Positions 24,091-35,960 of a stretch of 64,000 nt of DNA are shown in pieces. Numbering within the stretch: position 1 is the first letter of the stretch; each line of letters opens with the position of its first letter. A program made the translations under genes and the position numbers. This DNA is from Phyto melanocephala (Eukaryota; Arthropoda; Insecta; Diptera; Rhinophoridae). Under the pieces are notes generated by a model that ran no database searches, was not told the DNA's origin, and saw nothing but the letters and a program-made list of their open reading frames with translations. Location of the stretch: positions 96,631,015 to 96,695,014 of the forward strand of contig OW799237.1 of the NCBI GenBank assembly GCA_941918925.1. Direction: 5' to 3'.

Positions 24091-26649
24091 GTATATTTAA
24101 AAATATTTTAGATATAATTTTATATGGAGTAGGAAGAGAATCTTATTTATTTATAAGTTAACTAACAAGAACAAATTAAATAAAAATTAAAAGTTTTTTT
24201 AATAGAAAATTATGAATGGTTTAAAAAATTTAATTTTCTACTTAATTGTAATGTTTTACTAATTTTAACACAGATTGTTAAAACTTGGCTTGATAAATTC
24301 ACTAGCTTAACCTGTAACGTAATATTTTTTTCACACATTTTAGTGACATTAAATTATTTAAAAGAAAATTTTTTTGATGTAAAAATATCAAGCTTCTACA
24401 TATTTAAGTCTTTCATTTAGTGCAACTTTTATTAAAGTTTCATTCACATGAATTATTCGAACAAAATAACACTCCATTATACGTTCATTTCAATTTTTCC
24501 ATTATAAAAATCAATATTTAATGCCATCATTTGAATTTGCTTCTATTTTCCTGCCAAAAATATAAAATAAAAGAAAAATAATAATAACAAAGCCCATCCT
24601 TAAAAAATTAACAAATCTTTTTATGCAAAGCAACAACAAAAACAACAACAACAAAATGAAAATATAAAACAGCAAAAAAAACTCACATACTTTTGTTAAA
24701 TATTAATTTATTTTTTATTATTTTTACAAAACACATAAAAGGGTCTAGAAATGAGTTTAAGATTCCTTTACAACAACATTACGCTATCGCTTTATATACA
24801 CTTGGCTAATTTCAAATGTTTGAATAAGAAATTCGAAAAAGGGATTGAACAGCAGAGGTTGAGTCAAATCATGGTCATTTCATAAACAAACAACGACGAA
24901 AACAGCTGGTGGTTTTTCATCTTGCCATGCTTTCAACCAATACGGTGTAAAGGAAAATGTTAAGGAAGAATGTTTGTAGAATATGATTAAATAGAAATAA
25001 AAATAAAAAAAATATAAAATAAAAAAATTTACCTGAGCCTTTTAAAAAAGTTATGCTCTTGTCTTTGCTTATTCATGTGAAAGTTGTGTTGCTTGGTCGT
25101 AAAGGTATTAAAATTGAAGAAGGTTAGTTTGGCATTTTAATTTTTTCCATTTTTTATACCGGTTAGTAAAAAGGTGTGAGGGAGTGTGTTTAGTTTGTCA
25201 TACCGTATGTAACACATTAAAAAATGTCTGAACTCATTTCATATATCACAGTTAATTGGTATTGAAAATGTAAAAAAAAAAAAAAAAAAATATATATATC
25301 CTACTGCTGATAAAACCGATACGGGTTTAATTTAATTTAATTTTGCTCTGTAATGTAAGTTTTCATTGTATTTTTAGCAGACCTAAAATTTTTTCAAATT
25401 TTAAATATTCCAGTTAATTTTCAATTGAAATGCTAGAATTGAACTGACATTACATCTCACCATTTTCTGATATTTGCAATAACTTAAGTATTTCTTAAAA
25501 TGCATTGCATTTTAATCATATTATGTTTATTCTGATTGTACACGGAGAAAATTACAGCTATAAAAAATTTTCTATAACAATCAACTAAATTAGAGTAATA
25601 TCAATTTTTTAACATTAAGATGATGAATTTTGATGAATTTTTTACTTTAGTGTTTACTTCTAATGGAAATTTTACATCTTTGTCCTCAAAAATAATATCA
25701 TAAGTAAAGTTATTATGAAAACCATAATATAATGTCTACGCAAAAATATCTAAAAATATATAGAAACACAAAAATCATAAAATTATGGGCGCGAACACAG
25801 TATGGTTATGAGGCAATCATATTATAATATGATTTAATATTGGTTTGATTGGTACATTTGGAAAAATTCTACTTTTTTTGATTCTCAAAACTTATATTAA
25901 GAACAATAGTCAAATTTTGAGTACAAGTCTAGTATAAGTTTTGCTTAAAGCAGTTTAAACTAAATTTTTCATTTAAGTTGTTTTGAATTTAAAAAAAAAT
26001 TCGAATTTGTTGCACTTTTTTTCTAATATTAAGCAATCCTAGTCCAGTATTTTTTTACGATACTTTTGCTTTAACGATTTTTTGCCGAAAAAATTCAACG
26101 AAAATTTACTGAGTCGGTCTGGTGATTTACCCTCGGAGAAACAAGAAGGTTTCCGGCTTATGTCAAGCTAACCTAATGAACGTTAAGAAATCGTGTGCAA
26201 TATCCCGATCCATATTTTTATTTATATTTTTTAAATTTATTATAATAAAATTATAATTAATGTAAGTACTAATGACAAAAAGTTTTGTGTTTTTATTCAA
26301 CTTAAGTTGATCAAGTACCCATCTTACCACCATTTTTTAATTACTGCTTAGATCCTTTAAGTTTTAAAAGTTTCAAATATTTAGGTTGTTTTCGCATCCA
26401 ATACAATACTTATCAAGCATGTCGTTATATTTGTAATTCCCTTTAATTACAAATCGTAAAACTTCTTAATTAAGGTTTAAAAATATTAATTTGCATAGTT
26501 TATAATGCTAAAATTAAACAAGTACATTGAAAAAAGATGGTTTTAGTAATTATGCACTCTTTGATTGTAAATTATAAATTTAAAAATTGAATTAACCATA
26601 ACATAACGATTAACCATAACACAAAATATCTATCAAGTAGCCCCCAAGG
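24091..26649. other. AT-rich non-coding DNA
   Basis: No gene seen. Around 24770-24960 the sequence is a little less AT-rich but has no supported frame. A run of A with TATATATA lies at about 25271-25300. Confidence 0.45.
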
Positions 26650-27400
26650 CTCTGATGACAGCTCATGAATATCTCCGTCAAATTTTCCATTATATTTTCA
26701 TAGAGATGTGGCTGTTCCTTTCCATTGTCGAACTAGATCTAGGATTTAAATACAGGAATTGTTTCTGCCTAATTCGCAAAAAGCCGAGGTTTCTTAAAAC
26801 CTGTAAGCCAAAAAATCGCACTGCATTAAATCACATGATATGGATTGCTAGTTGACATCAGAATTTCTTAAGATTATTTCTTCTGAAAATCGTTGCTGCA
26901 ATAAATGAATTGTTCCATGTGAAGTGTGATATGTCGCACCCTCATGCTGAAACCGCATGCCGTCCATATCCATGACTTCCTGTTGAAGCCAGAAGAACTC
27001 CGGCAGCATAATTTTGTAATGAATGCCGTGCGAAATCATTGCAATCTTTATCTTATCTCATCTTTAAAACAGTAAAACACAATCATGCCGCCTGACCAAA
27101 AACCGTACCAGACAGTTGGTCCTTATAAGTGTATTTATTTCTCGAGGATTTTCTAGGACCTAAATTCGACAGTTTTGTTTTCACGAAGCCATTTCAATTG
27201 AAGTGAGATTCTTCTTAGAAGATGATCTTTTTAGAAAAATGTTAATTGACGTCACTTGGCTCCATTACTCAATGAACAAATTGCTGCAGCTCACCATGGT
27301 CTTCTGGTTTAAACTCTTGAGTGAGTTGAATTTTCTATGTAAAATTTCTTTGTTGAAATTCGATTTGTAGTACTACGTGGAATTTAAAGTTCTTGAAGAC
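26650..27400 (-). pseudogene. Mariner-related transposase relic
   Basis: Read on the minus strand across several frames. Near 27310 it gives STHSRV/TQEFKPEDHGE (the QLTQELKP-DH segment), and near 27200 FSKKIIF*EESHFN*NGFV (FSDEAHF-LNGFV; the first catalytic Asp is lost). At 27060-27120 it gives TVWYGFWSGGMIVFYCFKDE. At 26855-27010 it gives FFWLQQEVMDMDGMRFQHE then GATYHTSHGTIHLLQQRFSE, where QQDGATCHT has Asp changed to Glu. After 26850 SCDL-QCDFLAY matches SCDLTP-DFFLWG. All three catalytic regions can be placed, but stops and shifts kill it. It abuts a piggyBac relic on the other strand. Confidence 0.85.
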
Positions 27401-27420
27401 GATGCCAAATTAATGTTTTC

Positions 27421-28425
27421 AGATTTCCGCGACACACTTACTAACAACAGCCAAGTATAAAATTGTACAGCTTTTAAATTCATCAAATAGTGAAGATGAA
27501 GAAAATGTGTTGGAGTTGAATACCGAGGATAGGGGCGTTTTTGATAATTTCACTGATTTAGCTATCGGAGCCGAATTGAAAATCTCAGATATTCTCCAGA
27601 CCCAAAAACCTTCAAAGAGCAAAAATTCTAAGACTGATGCGCCAATCGCAAAAGGGGTTATCAAAACTGAAGATATTCTGCAGACCCAAAAACTCCAATG
27701 AGCAAAAATTCTAAGACTGATGCGCCAATGGCAAATAAGTTAATAAATCTAAGGTCGATAAAAACATTTTAGTTAAAGTTTACTGGAAAAAACCTAATCA
27801 ATATCAAGTTTCGTCGTCTTATATCGACCCTGATTACACGTATGGAAAGGTTTTAAACCCAAAAGTAAACGCTTATGAGCAGGTCCCGTTTGTTTTAGAA
27901 GTTTGCAATATAGTTTGTGAGTTCGATACACTAGTACAGTATATAATTCACCAAACAAAACTTTATCGTGAGCAGAAATGTATAATATTTTCTATAAGTA
28001 AAGAAGAGTTTAAAGCATGTTTTGGGCTGATTATAGCAATGAGTATCCACATATCAACTGAAATAAGATTGTACTGGTCTACGATGGAAATATATTCAGT
28101 ACCGTTTATTTCGAAGGTTATAACTCGGGACCGTTTCGAAAAAATTCTTTCCTCGCAGTTGGCTACACAGTTAGTAGACGGCTCTTGTTGTCGAAAAGTT
28201 GGTATTATCTCGACACCACGAGGATCCTTTACACGGTAAAGACCGTGGGCATTGTCAAATTTAGCTGGACATTATGAATAAAAGGAGAAGTCAGGAAGCG
28301 ATGTGTTGTTTGCACAAAGAACGAAATCGAAAGCCGAACAAACACAATTTGTTTTGCATGCAAAAAAACCAATGTGCTTTACTAAGAACAGGAATTTTTT
28401 TAAATCTCAAACTGAGTTTAATTTG
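27421..28425 (+). pseudogene. piggyBac-like transposase relic, internally deleted
   Basis: An acidic N-terminal stretch (LLNSSNSEDEENVLELNTED, about 27470-27530) precedes a near-exact duplication of about 105 bp (around 27590-27740: DILQTQK...NSKTDAPIAK twice, the second frameshifted). From 27775 an open frame reads KVYWKKPNQYQVSSSYIDPD, and near 28070-28160 RLYWSTMEIYSVPFISKVIT and RDRFEKILSS, as in piggyBac proteins (YWS-----VP-IS--M-R-RFE-I). It then jumps to KRCVVCTKNEIESRTNTICF and ACKKTNVLY, the Cys-rich C-terminal finger. The whole DDD catalytic core between these is missing. Confidence 0.85.
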
Positions 28426-28595
28426 GGTTCTCCTTATATGAACCATTTGAAAGATAATTAAAAATTTTAATTAATTAATAATTAATAATTTTAAATTAAA
28501 TTTTAAGTTTTGTTTTTTTACTCAGTTGATTGCTCCTTCTTTGTTTTTCAGTTATAAATTATTAAATAAAATAAAAAGAATGCACTACAAAAATT

Positions 28596-28926
28596 CCTTT
28601 AACGACGAATGGGACACATATGTCCCATTACATTTTTAGTCCTCCCGTTAAAAGTATAGAACCGATACAGCATTCGTTATTCAATTAACTTACATAAGGA
28701 ATTAATATATCTAACGCTAAAAATTTATCCAAGAGTATTAATTAGAATCCGAGATATTAAAAAACTAAATTTTCGAAAAAACATAATGCAAATTTTTGAC
28801 TTTAAGACATCCTAAACACAACTGAAGCAAGTAAAACTTAAGTTTAACACGGATACCCAAAGATGCTTTTGTTTTTTGTCGAACAAAACCAAATGGGACA
28901 TATGTGTCCCATTCGTCGTTAAAGGG
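28596..28926. mobile_element. 331-bp piggyBac-type MITE or 3' terminus, TTAA at right edge
   Basis: Left arm CCTTTAACGACGAATGGGAC and right arm ...GTCCCATTCGTCGTTAAAGG are inverted repeats of about 34 bp. Each contains a further palindrome ATGGGACA-TATG-TGTCCCAT. The right end reads AAAGGG followed by TTAA (28927-28930), the piggyBac-type target. The left TTAA has decayed to AATT. It starts 170 bp after the piggyBac relic and may be its terminus or an independent MITE. Confidence 0.75.
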
Positions 28927-28930
28927 TTAA

Positions 28931-30708
28931 TAATTTATAATTTTTATATGAAACTAGAAGGATCAATATTGAATTTTAACAAAATCTCAAATCAATATGG
29001 AAAATTTGTTACTCAAAATAAGATTTTAATTTATAGATTTTAAGAGAGTGACTAGCATGAAGATGCTGATATTTAGTAATAAACGTTGTAGGAGGATTCA
29101 TGATCTCAACGTTGTTATGATTTTCTTAGCATTTTAATAACTCTCTTACGCTTTGTTCCTAAATTGTCATTTGAACGTCCTTTCATTGAATGAACTTGGG
29201 TGCTTGCTTTTGGTAACAATACTTAACTCAGTCTCGCGGAATTTAATCAGAGTTAAATTATTATTTTCAACATTTTTTGTAACAAATATTTTGTTTTTCA
29301 TATTTTATTCAACAAAAAAAAAATTCGTTACTTCTCATGCAGAGTTAAATTTTTGCTTAACATAAACTATTAAGTTTCAAGCCAAAATTTTTAAAATATT
29401 CAAGGCTCAATGCCCCACAAAAAAAGTTAATTTAACACAAAGCACTTATCTAATTCTAATTTAAAGACCACTTGTAGAAGGTCTGATTTCTATATAAGAA
29501 ACCACACAATAGCTTAATCACGCTATTCTCTTACACACTGCTGCAAAAGGTAACAGAGTGCAGTGGTGAATTTAATATACATTTTTCTCTATGTTTTTTT
29601 ACAGCGTAAATAATTACCTGTACAGAAAAAATATCTTGTTGCGCTTTCATAAGTAAACAATTTTTGCGCTTCCATATATTCCGTACGGTAAGCTAATAAA
29701 GTCAGCATTGATTATTAAATTTAAAAAAAAAATTGTCTGGGTTATGTGTAGCAATCAGTCTAGGGAATCACAGATTTTGGTATGGTCTACCATATTTATT
29801 AATAATTTTTGCAAACGTTGTATATATATTCTATATTAACTTTTCGTTTAAGATGATAAGCACAGCCAAAGTAAGAGAAAATTAAAGACAGTGGAACTGC
29901 TAAGCTTAACAAAAAAATAATAAAGTTTTTAAAACGAATATTCTATTTTCTAATATAATTGAAGTAAAATTCAAAGTCCTTTTATTTATTTTTTTAATTA
30001 ACCTAAGCTTTTGTCCTAAATAAACTTCAAATAATTCTGCAATTATTATTAACTCCAACCACTGTTCATAATATAAAACGGCAAATTCAGCTAAAATAAA
30101 GACAACAAAAAGAATCATAAGCAAAAAAAAAAAAGAAAAGATTAATATAAAGAAAATTACAAAAAAAAATTGTTGCCGTAGCAATTTTCTTAATAATTTT
30201 ATTTTCTTCCTTTTTTACATTTTAGCCTTGTCTTCTTTGTTTAGAGATTCTTTTTTTCTTTACCAGAAAGAAATTCTTCCTCAAATATTATTTCTACGTT
30301 GTTTAACCCTTTATTTTGAATCTCTGTACTTTTTTTTCCTAATCGTATGACTGTTGTTAAATGCTCTTAAGGTAATTTCTTTCAGAGCTCTCTATTTAAA
30401 TGTATAAGATGTTTTCTTAGTCAGTCTTCTGTATGTATACCCGTTTATGTTTGTACCAGGAAAATAATTACGAAATAAAAATATTACTTTGTTTATTTTT
30501 CTTTTTTTTTTTGATAATTTTTCTCAACCACATTAAGATTTTTATAATTTCATTCTTGATTTTAACTTCAATAAGCTAAGAGAAGAATATTTCTTGTAGC
30601 TAGAAATGTACTCAACAAGTTAATTTGGACAATTGAAATTTTTTAAGAAATTAAAATATAATGATTTACTGTGTTACAAGTTTAAAGTTAGAATTTAGCA
30701 GAATTTTT
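28931..30708. other. AT-rich non-coding DNA
   Basis: No gene recognised. Minus-strand Leu/Phe-rich frames around 29906-30184 are compositional. Confidence 0.45.
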
Positions 30709-30892
30709 TTATTTGGTTGTTGGGCTTAAGCTGATCTATATGCATTTCACTGGTGCTTATACCAGATTGGCAGTCAGTAGACCTTTTACCCAAATTCTTG
30801 AAAAAGTTTAAAGTTTAACTCTCAACAAAATGAGAACTCAAAAATAAGACAAATGCATACAGACCAGCTAAAATACCAACAACCAAATTAAA
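30709..30892. mobile_element. About 184-bp imperfect inverted-repeat element
   Basis: The left arm (30709-30747, TTATTTGGTTGTTGGGCTTA then AGCTGATCTATATGCATTT) pairs with the right arm (30851-30892, AAATGCATACAGACCAGCTA then ...CCAACAACCAAATTAA), allowing a 2-base gap and a few mismatches. No coding inside and no clear target duplication. Confidence 0.65.
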
Positions 30893-31215
30893 TATTAAAA
30901 GATTAGTTGGGAGCATATTCCGAATAATTTTGTAAATTATTGTTAAACAGAATATTTGTAAAATTTAGTTATCAAAATCACTCTATTTCAAAGGGGGAGC
31001 ATAACATGAAGTAGTACAAATTGACGAATACCCATGGTACTGTCTATATTCAGACGAATCCAAAATAGGAAACTTGGTAGAAGTAGAACAATATGTTGGA
31101 AAATATGGATAATGGCGTTCGAATTCGTATTTTGAGTTTTCTTCATGGTATAATAGAAAACGCGAAATCGAATTAATACTCTAGAAGAGGAGATGCTAAT
31201 TCTTTTTAAAAAGTA

Positions 31216-31590
31216 AACAAGTAAGAGTGCTATATTTGGCCGTGCCGAATCTGATAATACCCTACACTATCATGTATAATCCCACATCGTAGCTTAATCT
31301 ACATTTCATGCTATACGCCATTTTTCTTTATTATTTCTGACGCCATCCTCGATTTTGAATTTTTACGAAGTTAATGAATTCTACTAGTCAAGCCCTTTCA
31401 TTTGATACCCATATTGATGGGGTTAAAAAATTTGTTCCGCCATTTTGTTTTAGATACCATCTTGGATATTAAATTTTTAAAAAATTTACTGTATTCTACT
31501 GGTCAAGCCAGCTTCTAGAGGCATATTATAGCTACAAATAGTAGCAAAGGTACCTATAAATTATTCTAAGGCTTAGTTTTGCATAAACTT
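31216..31590 (+). mobile_element. INE-1-like element, family III partial copy
   Basis: AACAAGTAAGAGTGCTATAT, hairpin TTGGCCGTGCCGAA, then blocks shared with the reverse-oriented copy at 34964-35960: ATAATCCCACAT, TTCATGCTATACGCCATTTT, and two GAATTCTACTAGTCAAGCCC-like modules. Similarity stops shortly after CAAGCCAGCTTCTAGAGGCA. Confidence 0.7.
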
Positions 31591-33322
31591 CAATTCATGA
31601 GGCGTAGAAGAAGCTGAAATGGAAATGTATAAGTTTATAAGTAGGATTTTATCGAATTCCTCTTTTATTACCAAATCTGACTATATGTTGCGGGAATATC
31701 TAAGCAGAGCACTATTATATTAGATTGCTTTGCTTCTCAGTAAATTCATGACAACCAATCGGCATTCCTTTTTTTACTGAGTTCTGCTCCACTACAGGCG
31801 TGTTTTTTCTGGACTAGAAAAACGATTCCACATTGTGAACTAATGATTGCAGACAATCTGAATCACATAGACCTTCGTAATCGCAAGCATCTTTGTTAGA
31901 CTGACGTTCCCCTTAGCATTGACACTCAATAAGTGACTGGTTTTTATCCTTAGTATGCTCCTATCTGAGTCTTCCAAACTTCTGTATATACAAGGTGTAG
32001 GCTTCTCCTATGCCACAGTCAGAGATATATTCTCCGTACTGGCAATAACACCAAGGCGAGGACTCTGCACCAAATTAACAAGACTAAAAAGAAACTTTTT
32101 TGATGCATTGCCAACTGGAGTATTTTTTCATTATCCTTCATGCAGTAATTTGATTGTTAACATCACTACTCATCAACAAATTTATGCTTTTGCTTAAAAT
32201 TACTCTTCAGTTGATTTTGCGTTAATTTTTTGTACATCAAAACAAACGACTTTGTTTATGTTATAAATTTCGAGGTTTTAGTTCGATTCTGTTTTAGACA
32301 GTACAAAATGGTGGCGCTAAATACGGTAAAATAATATTCCGTTATGACTAACTTATTAAGCATGAGAATAAAATTGTCAGGCTGCAATTTTCTGAGATCT
32401 TTTCTGAAATAAATATATTAAATACATGGATACACGACACCAATAATGTAAACTACATAGGTGCTGACGTGACTTATAGTCCCATCACTTAGTGATGGGG
32501 AGATCGATAATTTTTGTGGTCTCTCCTTGAAAACTTTTTATTTCTATGTATCTCCTAAAATAGGAGATACATCAACCATTCTGTGTGCATTATTGTCAGG
32601 ACGACATGTCCTAGAATAGATTCTCTGCACAACAAACGGTTTCTGAGGTTTGGTAGGAAGTGGGTAAAGAACATTGTGACTAAGCTGACTGGGGAGGAGA
32701 GAGAACCATATATAACTTCGTGTGTCACTATCCAGCGCTAAATCCATAGGACTATTTTCTGGGCCTGAAGACTACTAAGCCCACCATAGATGGCAACGTT
32801 AGGTCGTACTTAAATTTCTATCTTTATAAGGAAGACTGAGTGGTTTCCTGAACCAGTCCAAAGTTATACAACTTAAACCGTTTATGACCTCAAAGCAATT
32901 GACGAACCAGATAACGACTTCCCTTCATTTTAGCTCTCCCACTACTTGTTCCAATGCTTAAAACTATTTTTCTAGCTTTTCTTAATCTATTATCACAAAC
33001 AGATCAATACGATGGACTCAAGTGAGCTGAACAACTGATACCTGTTATATCTACCACATGTAACTATATGTACACTAAAAACTTAAATTAAAAATAATAT
33101 TGAAAAATGTTTGCAACAACTTGAATTGTATAATGTTGAACATATGTTTAAGAAAATTACTCATAGATCAAAACTTTCCTTTTTTACTTTAATAATACTT
33201 TGTGCTTTTATTTGCTGGATAATAAAACCAAGACAAGTGTAGAGCTCTCCCAGATTCTGCTTATTCAGTTATTTTTACTGATTATATATTTTTAATTTTC
33301 ATTTTCATTGTTTTAATTTAGT
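31591..33322. other. Low-complexity-poor, gene-free stretch of unknown nature
   Basis: Base composition is less AT-rich than its surroundings between about 31700 and 33060. Short open frames exist (31955-32197 plus, 32544-32747 minus), and a minus-strand frame near 31850-31890 reads CDYEGLCDSDC. None can be tied to a family or a splice structure. It may be an old, unrecognised retroelement. Confidence 0.35.
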
Positions 33323-33328
33323 TTTATT
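33323..33328 (-). terminator. AATAAA polyadenylation signal
   Basis: AATAAA on the minus strand, about 88 bases after the TAA of the allergen-repeat gene, giving a 3' UTR of roughly 100 bases. Confidence 0.6.
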
Positions 33329-33415
33329 TGCCAACAAAGAAAGAAAATATAAAAGATGCCAGTAGAATCACATAAAATCCAAAAGAACACATTTTAATTT
33401 TTTAATTCAGCAAAT

Positions 33416-34306
33416 TTAAGGTCCCCAAGATATAATTTCGAATGCCACGTCAATCACATCATTAACTTCAATATAATATTTTCTTAATTCCGACCAAGAT
33501 GATTCTAGATTGTCAGATGCCTGTGTGCGTAAACAACAATAAAAAATAAAAAACAAAATTAAAACAAAAACTGAATATCACATTACACATGAATCTACAT
33601 AGAAATATAAACACACACACACACACACATCAATATTTCCATACACACAGTGATATAAATTCCTCTATTTTTTCTTTCTCTCAAAAATTATCATTCATTC
33701 AGGCACTCATAGAGTAGCACACACATTGTTTTACGGCATAAGTATAGAAGTATGTGTACATACCTTGGCTTCATCCACCAATTGTTTGAATTCCTTTTGT
33801 TGCACAGCTCTATAGAGTCGTGCAAAATCACCGCCTTCACTAACTTTACGCGCCATTAAACTGGAAAAACGTGCACGTGGTAACTCCTGCATAACTTCAT
33901 TCAAAAATGACATCAAATTCCTTTGCATCATCAATGTGACGGGTACTTTGCTTGGCACGCGAAATGTACCCAATTTATTTGGCAATTTCTCAATGGCGCC
34001 ATTTACACCCTGTATTGTTGTTTGCGTAAAGTTGTGCGTACGTATGTAATCGATTAAGTCGTCATATTCCTGTGAACTACGTATTGTGCGCCAATTCTGG
34101 CTAAAACGCGAACTTTGCAAATACTTAAGAGAGGTGCGAAATTTATCATCCAAAATATAGTGTCTGGCCGCTATGTAGCCCACACGTTTCCGAGGCACAA
34201 GATTTATAAGATCACGAAAATCTTGTCGTAAGTCGGCACTTGTATAGACAAAAGGTAGAGTGGCTATAAATGCTAGCAAAAGGGTGTATTTAAAATTTGA
34301 TGTCAT
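33416..34306 (-). CDS. Secreted insect allergen-repeat (G12-like) protein, two exons
   Basis: Exon 1 is 34306-33764 (181 codons) and exon 2 is 33520-33416 (34 codons plus TAA), together 215 residues. The 243-bp phase-0 intron has donor AAG|GTATGT and acceptor CACACAG|GC, and holds a CA repeat. Residues 1-24 (MTSNFKYTLLLAFIATLPF...) are a signal peptide with probable cleavage after YTSA. The mature protein begins DLRQDFRDLINLVPRKRVGY and continues IAARHYILDDKFRTSLKYLQ, with the D-x2-DF--LI/LVP, Y-x2-D and YLQS spacing of the insect allergen-related repeat family (Pfam Ins_allergen_rp). That family includes cockroach Bla g 1, mosquito G12 and nitrile-specifier proteins, which are secreted, largely midgut, helical lipid-binding proteins. 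One repeat-length domain is present, as in most fly members. Exon 2 supplies the last helix and ends ISWGP. The role in this fly is inferred from the family only; no operon-like neighbours. Confidence 0.93.
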
Positions 34307-34356
34307 TTTGAAAACGATCCAAAATATCTTGTTGATTTTAAATGAGATCTCAAACT

Positions 34357-34394
34357 AAATGACAAACACTCTAAAGTACGTGTTTGTATTTATA
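34357..34394 (-). promoter_or_regulatory. TATA box and initiator of the allergen-repeat gene
   Basis: The minus strand has TATAAATA at 34394-34387. A TCATTT initiator-like site lies at 34362-34357, so the predicted start (A at 34360) is 34 bases from the beginning of the TATA box. That would leave a 5' UTR of about 54 bases before the ATG at 34306. The spacing is what insect core promoters usually show; the start site itself is predicted. Confidence 0.65.
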
Positions 34395-34963
34395 TGAAAG
34401 CAATGCGCTGGCAGAGAATAGTAGCTAGAGAGAAAGTAAAGTTAAACTATTAGCTGTTAATTAGTTGCACAAACGGGTAAGATTAGCATCTATAATTTTA
34501 AGTTTATAGCTTTTAATATTGAGTAGCTGTGATTTTGTACATGATAATTCTTTATTTAAATTAAAAAAAAATAATAAAAAATTTCGCTTTCATTTATACT
34601 TTCGTTTTTTTTAACAACAAAAAAAAGAGGTAAATACAATAGTTTAAAATAAATAAAAAAAAATAAATTTTAACTGGTTTTGAGGTGGTCAGTAACCTTA
34701 ACTATTTAAAATTTTTGTAGTTAACATATTCATGTTACGAATACTTTGGAAATATTTAAACAAGTAAGTTGAAAGAAATGTACTAGGGTATTTTCAAATT
34801 AATATTAAGCTAAAAGCCGTGATATATATTAAAGGGATCGTTTGTTCGTGTTTTTTAAAAAAACGGTTTTTGATTTTCCCAAATATTCGGTAAAATAGTT
34901 TTATTAGATTTACAAATAATACAATAGTCAAAATATATATTGACTGCAGTAAAAATTTATTTA
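34395..34963. other. Upstream region of the allergen-repeat gene
   Basis: AT-rich; no further regulatory site can be singled out. A/T runs fill 34550-34680. Confidence 0.45.
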
Positions 34964-35960
34964 TTATACCCTTCACTTGTGGTGCATAACAGCGTATAGA
35001 GCTTTGTCATTCCGTTTGTAATTTCTACAATTTTCATTCATAAAGTATATATTTTCTGAGAGCTTATGAATAGAGGAGTCGATTAGGCCATGTCCGTCTG
35101 TCTGTATGCTGGTTAAAATAAGCTTTTAAAAGCAATTATATACTCCTCAGATCTGTGTATGGTATCAATATTTTGGAAATATCCGGAAATAAATCACTAT
35201 TGAAAATTCAGCACAATCGCCCCATAACTTTCTGAGATATAAGCAAATTAACACGACTGCCTCTGTTTTTTCCCATATTTTTACCACAACAATAAAAAAT
35301 TTCTAGTCATAAAATAATTTATAGATACCTTAGGTAATATTTGTAGATATAATATGCCTCTAGAGATATTCGTGAAAAATTTTGGATAGGCGTGCTCTAA
35401 TCGGTGAAGTTATAAGCAAAATTTTTTTTTAAAAATATATATTCCAAAATTTCACAAACCAAAATCAATTTTTTTCAGCTTCAAGACAACCGAGAGAGTT
35501 AATATTGGTATCATCTGAAAGAACTTGACTAGCGCAATACAAGCACTATAAAAAAATAAAATTCATGTTGGCGGACAATTAATTTCTATATGAGCCAAAT
35601 CTGGTATTTTAAAATGTTACTCCTTCAACCCCGACAATATCGGTATCAAATGAAAGGGCTTGACCAGTAGAATACAGTAAATTATTGAAAATTTTAAAAT
35701 CCATGATGGCGTCTAAAATAAAATGGCGGAACAAATTTTTTTAACCCCATCAATATTGGTATCAAATGAAAGGTCTTGACTAGTAAAAGACAGATACCTA
35801 CGTAAAAATTCAAAATCGAGGATGGCTTCGAAAACAATAAAGAAAAATAGCGTATAACATGAAATATAGGTTAAGCTACAATGTGGGATTATAGCTATGT
35901 TCATGATTGTGAAGGGAATTATCAGATTTGACACGGCCGCATATAGCGCTCTTACTTGTT
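34964..35960 (-). mobile_element. INE-1-like element, family III copy
   Basis: In reverse orientation: TTATACCCTTCACTTGTGGT, TTTGTCATTCCGTTTGTAAT and CATAAAGTATATATTTTCTG at the low end; ACACGGCCGCATATAGCGCT then CTTACTTGTT at the high end. The interior carries repeated modules GGTATCAAATGAAAGG-CTTGACTAGTA at about 35507, 35641 and 35757. No coding. It ends exactly where the next element (35961) begins. Confidence 0.75.
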
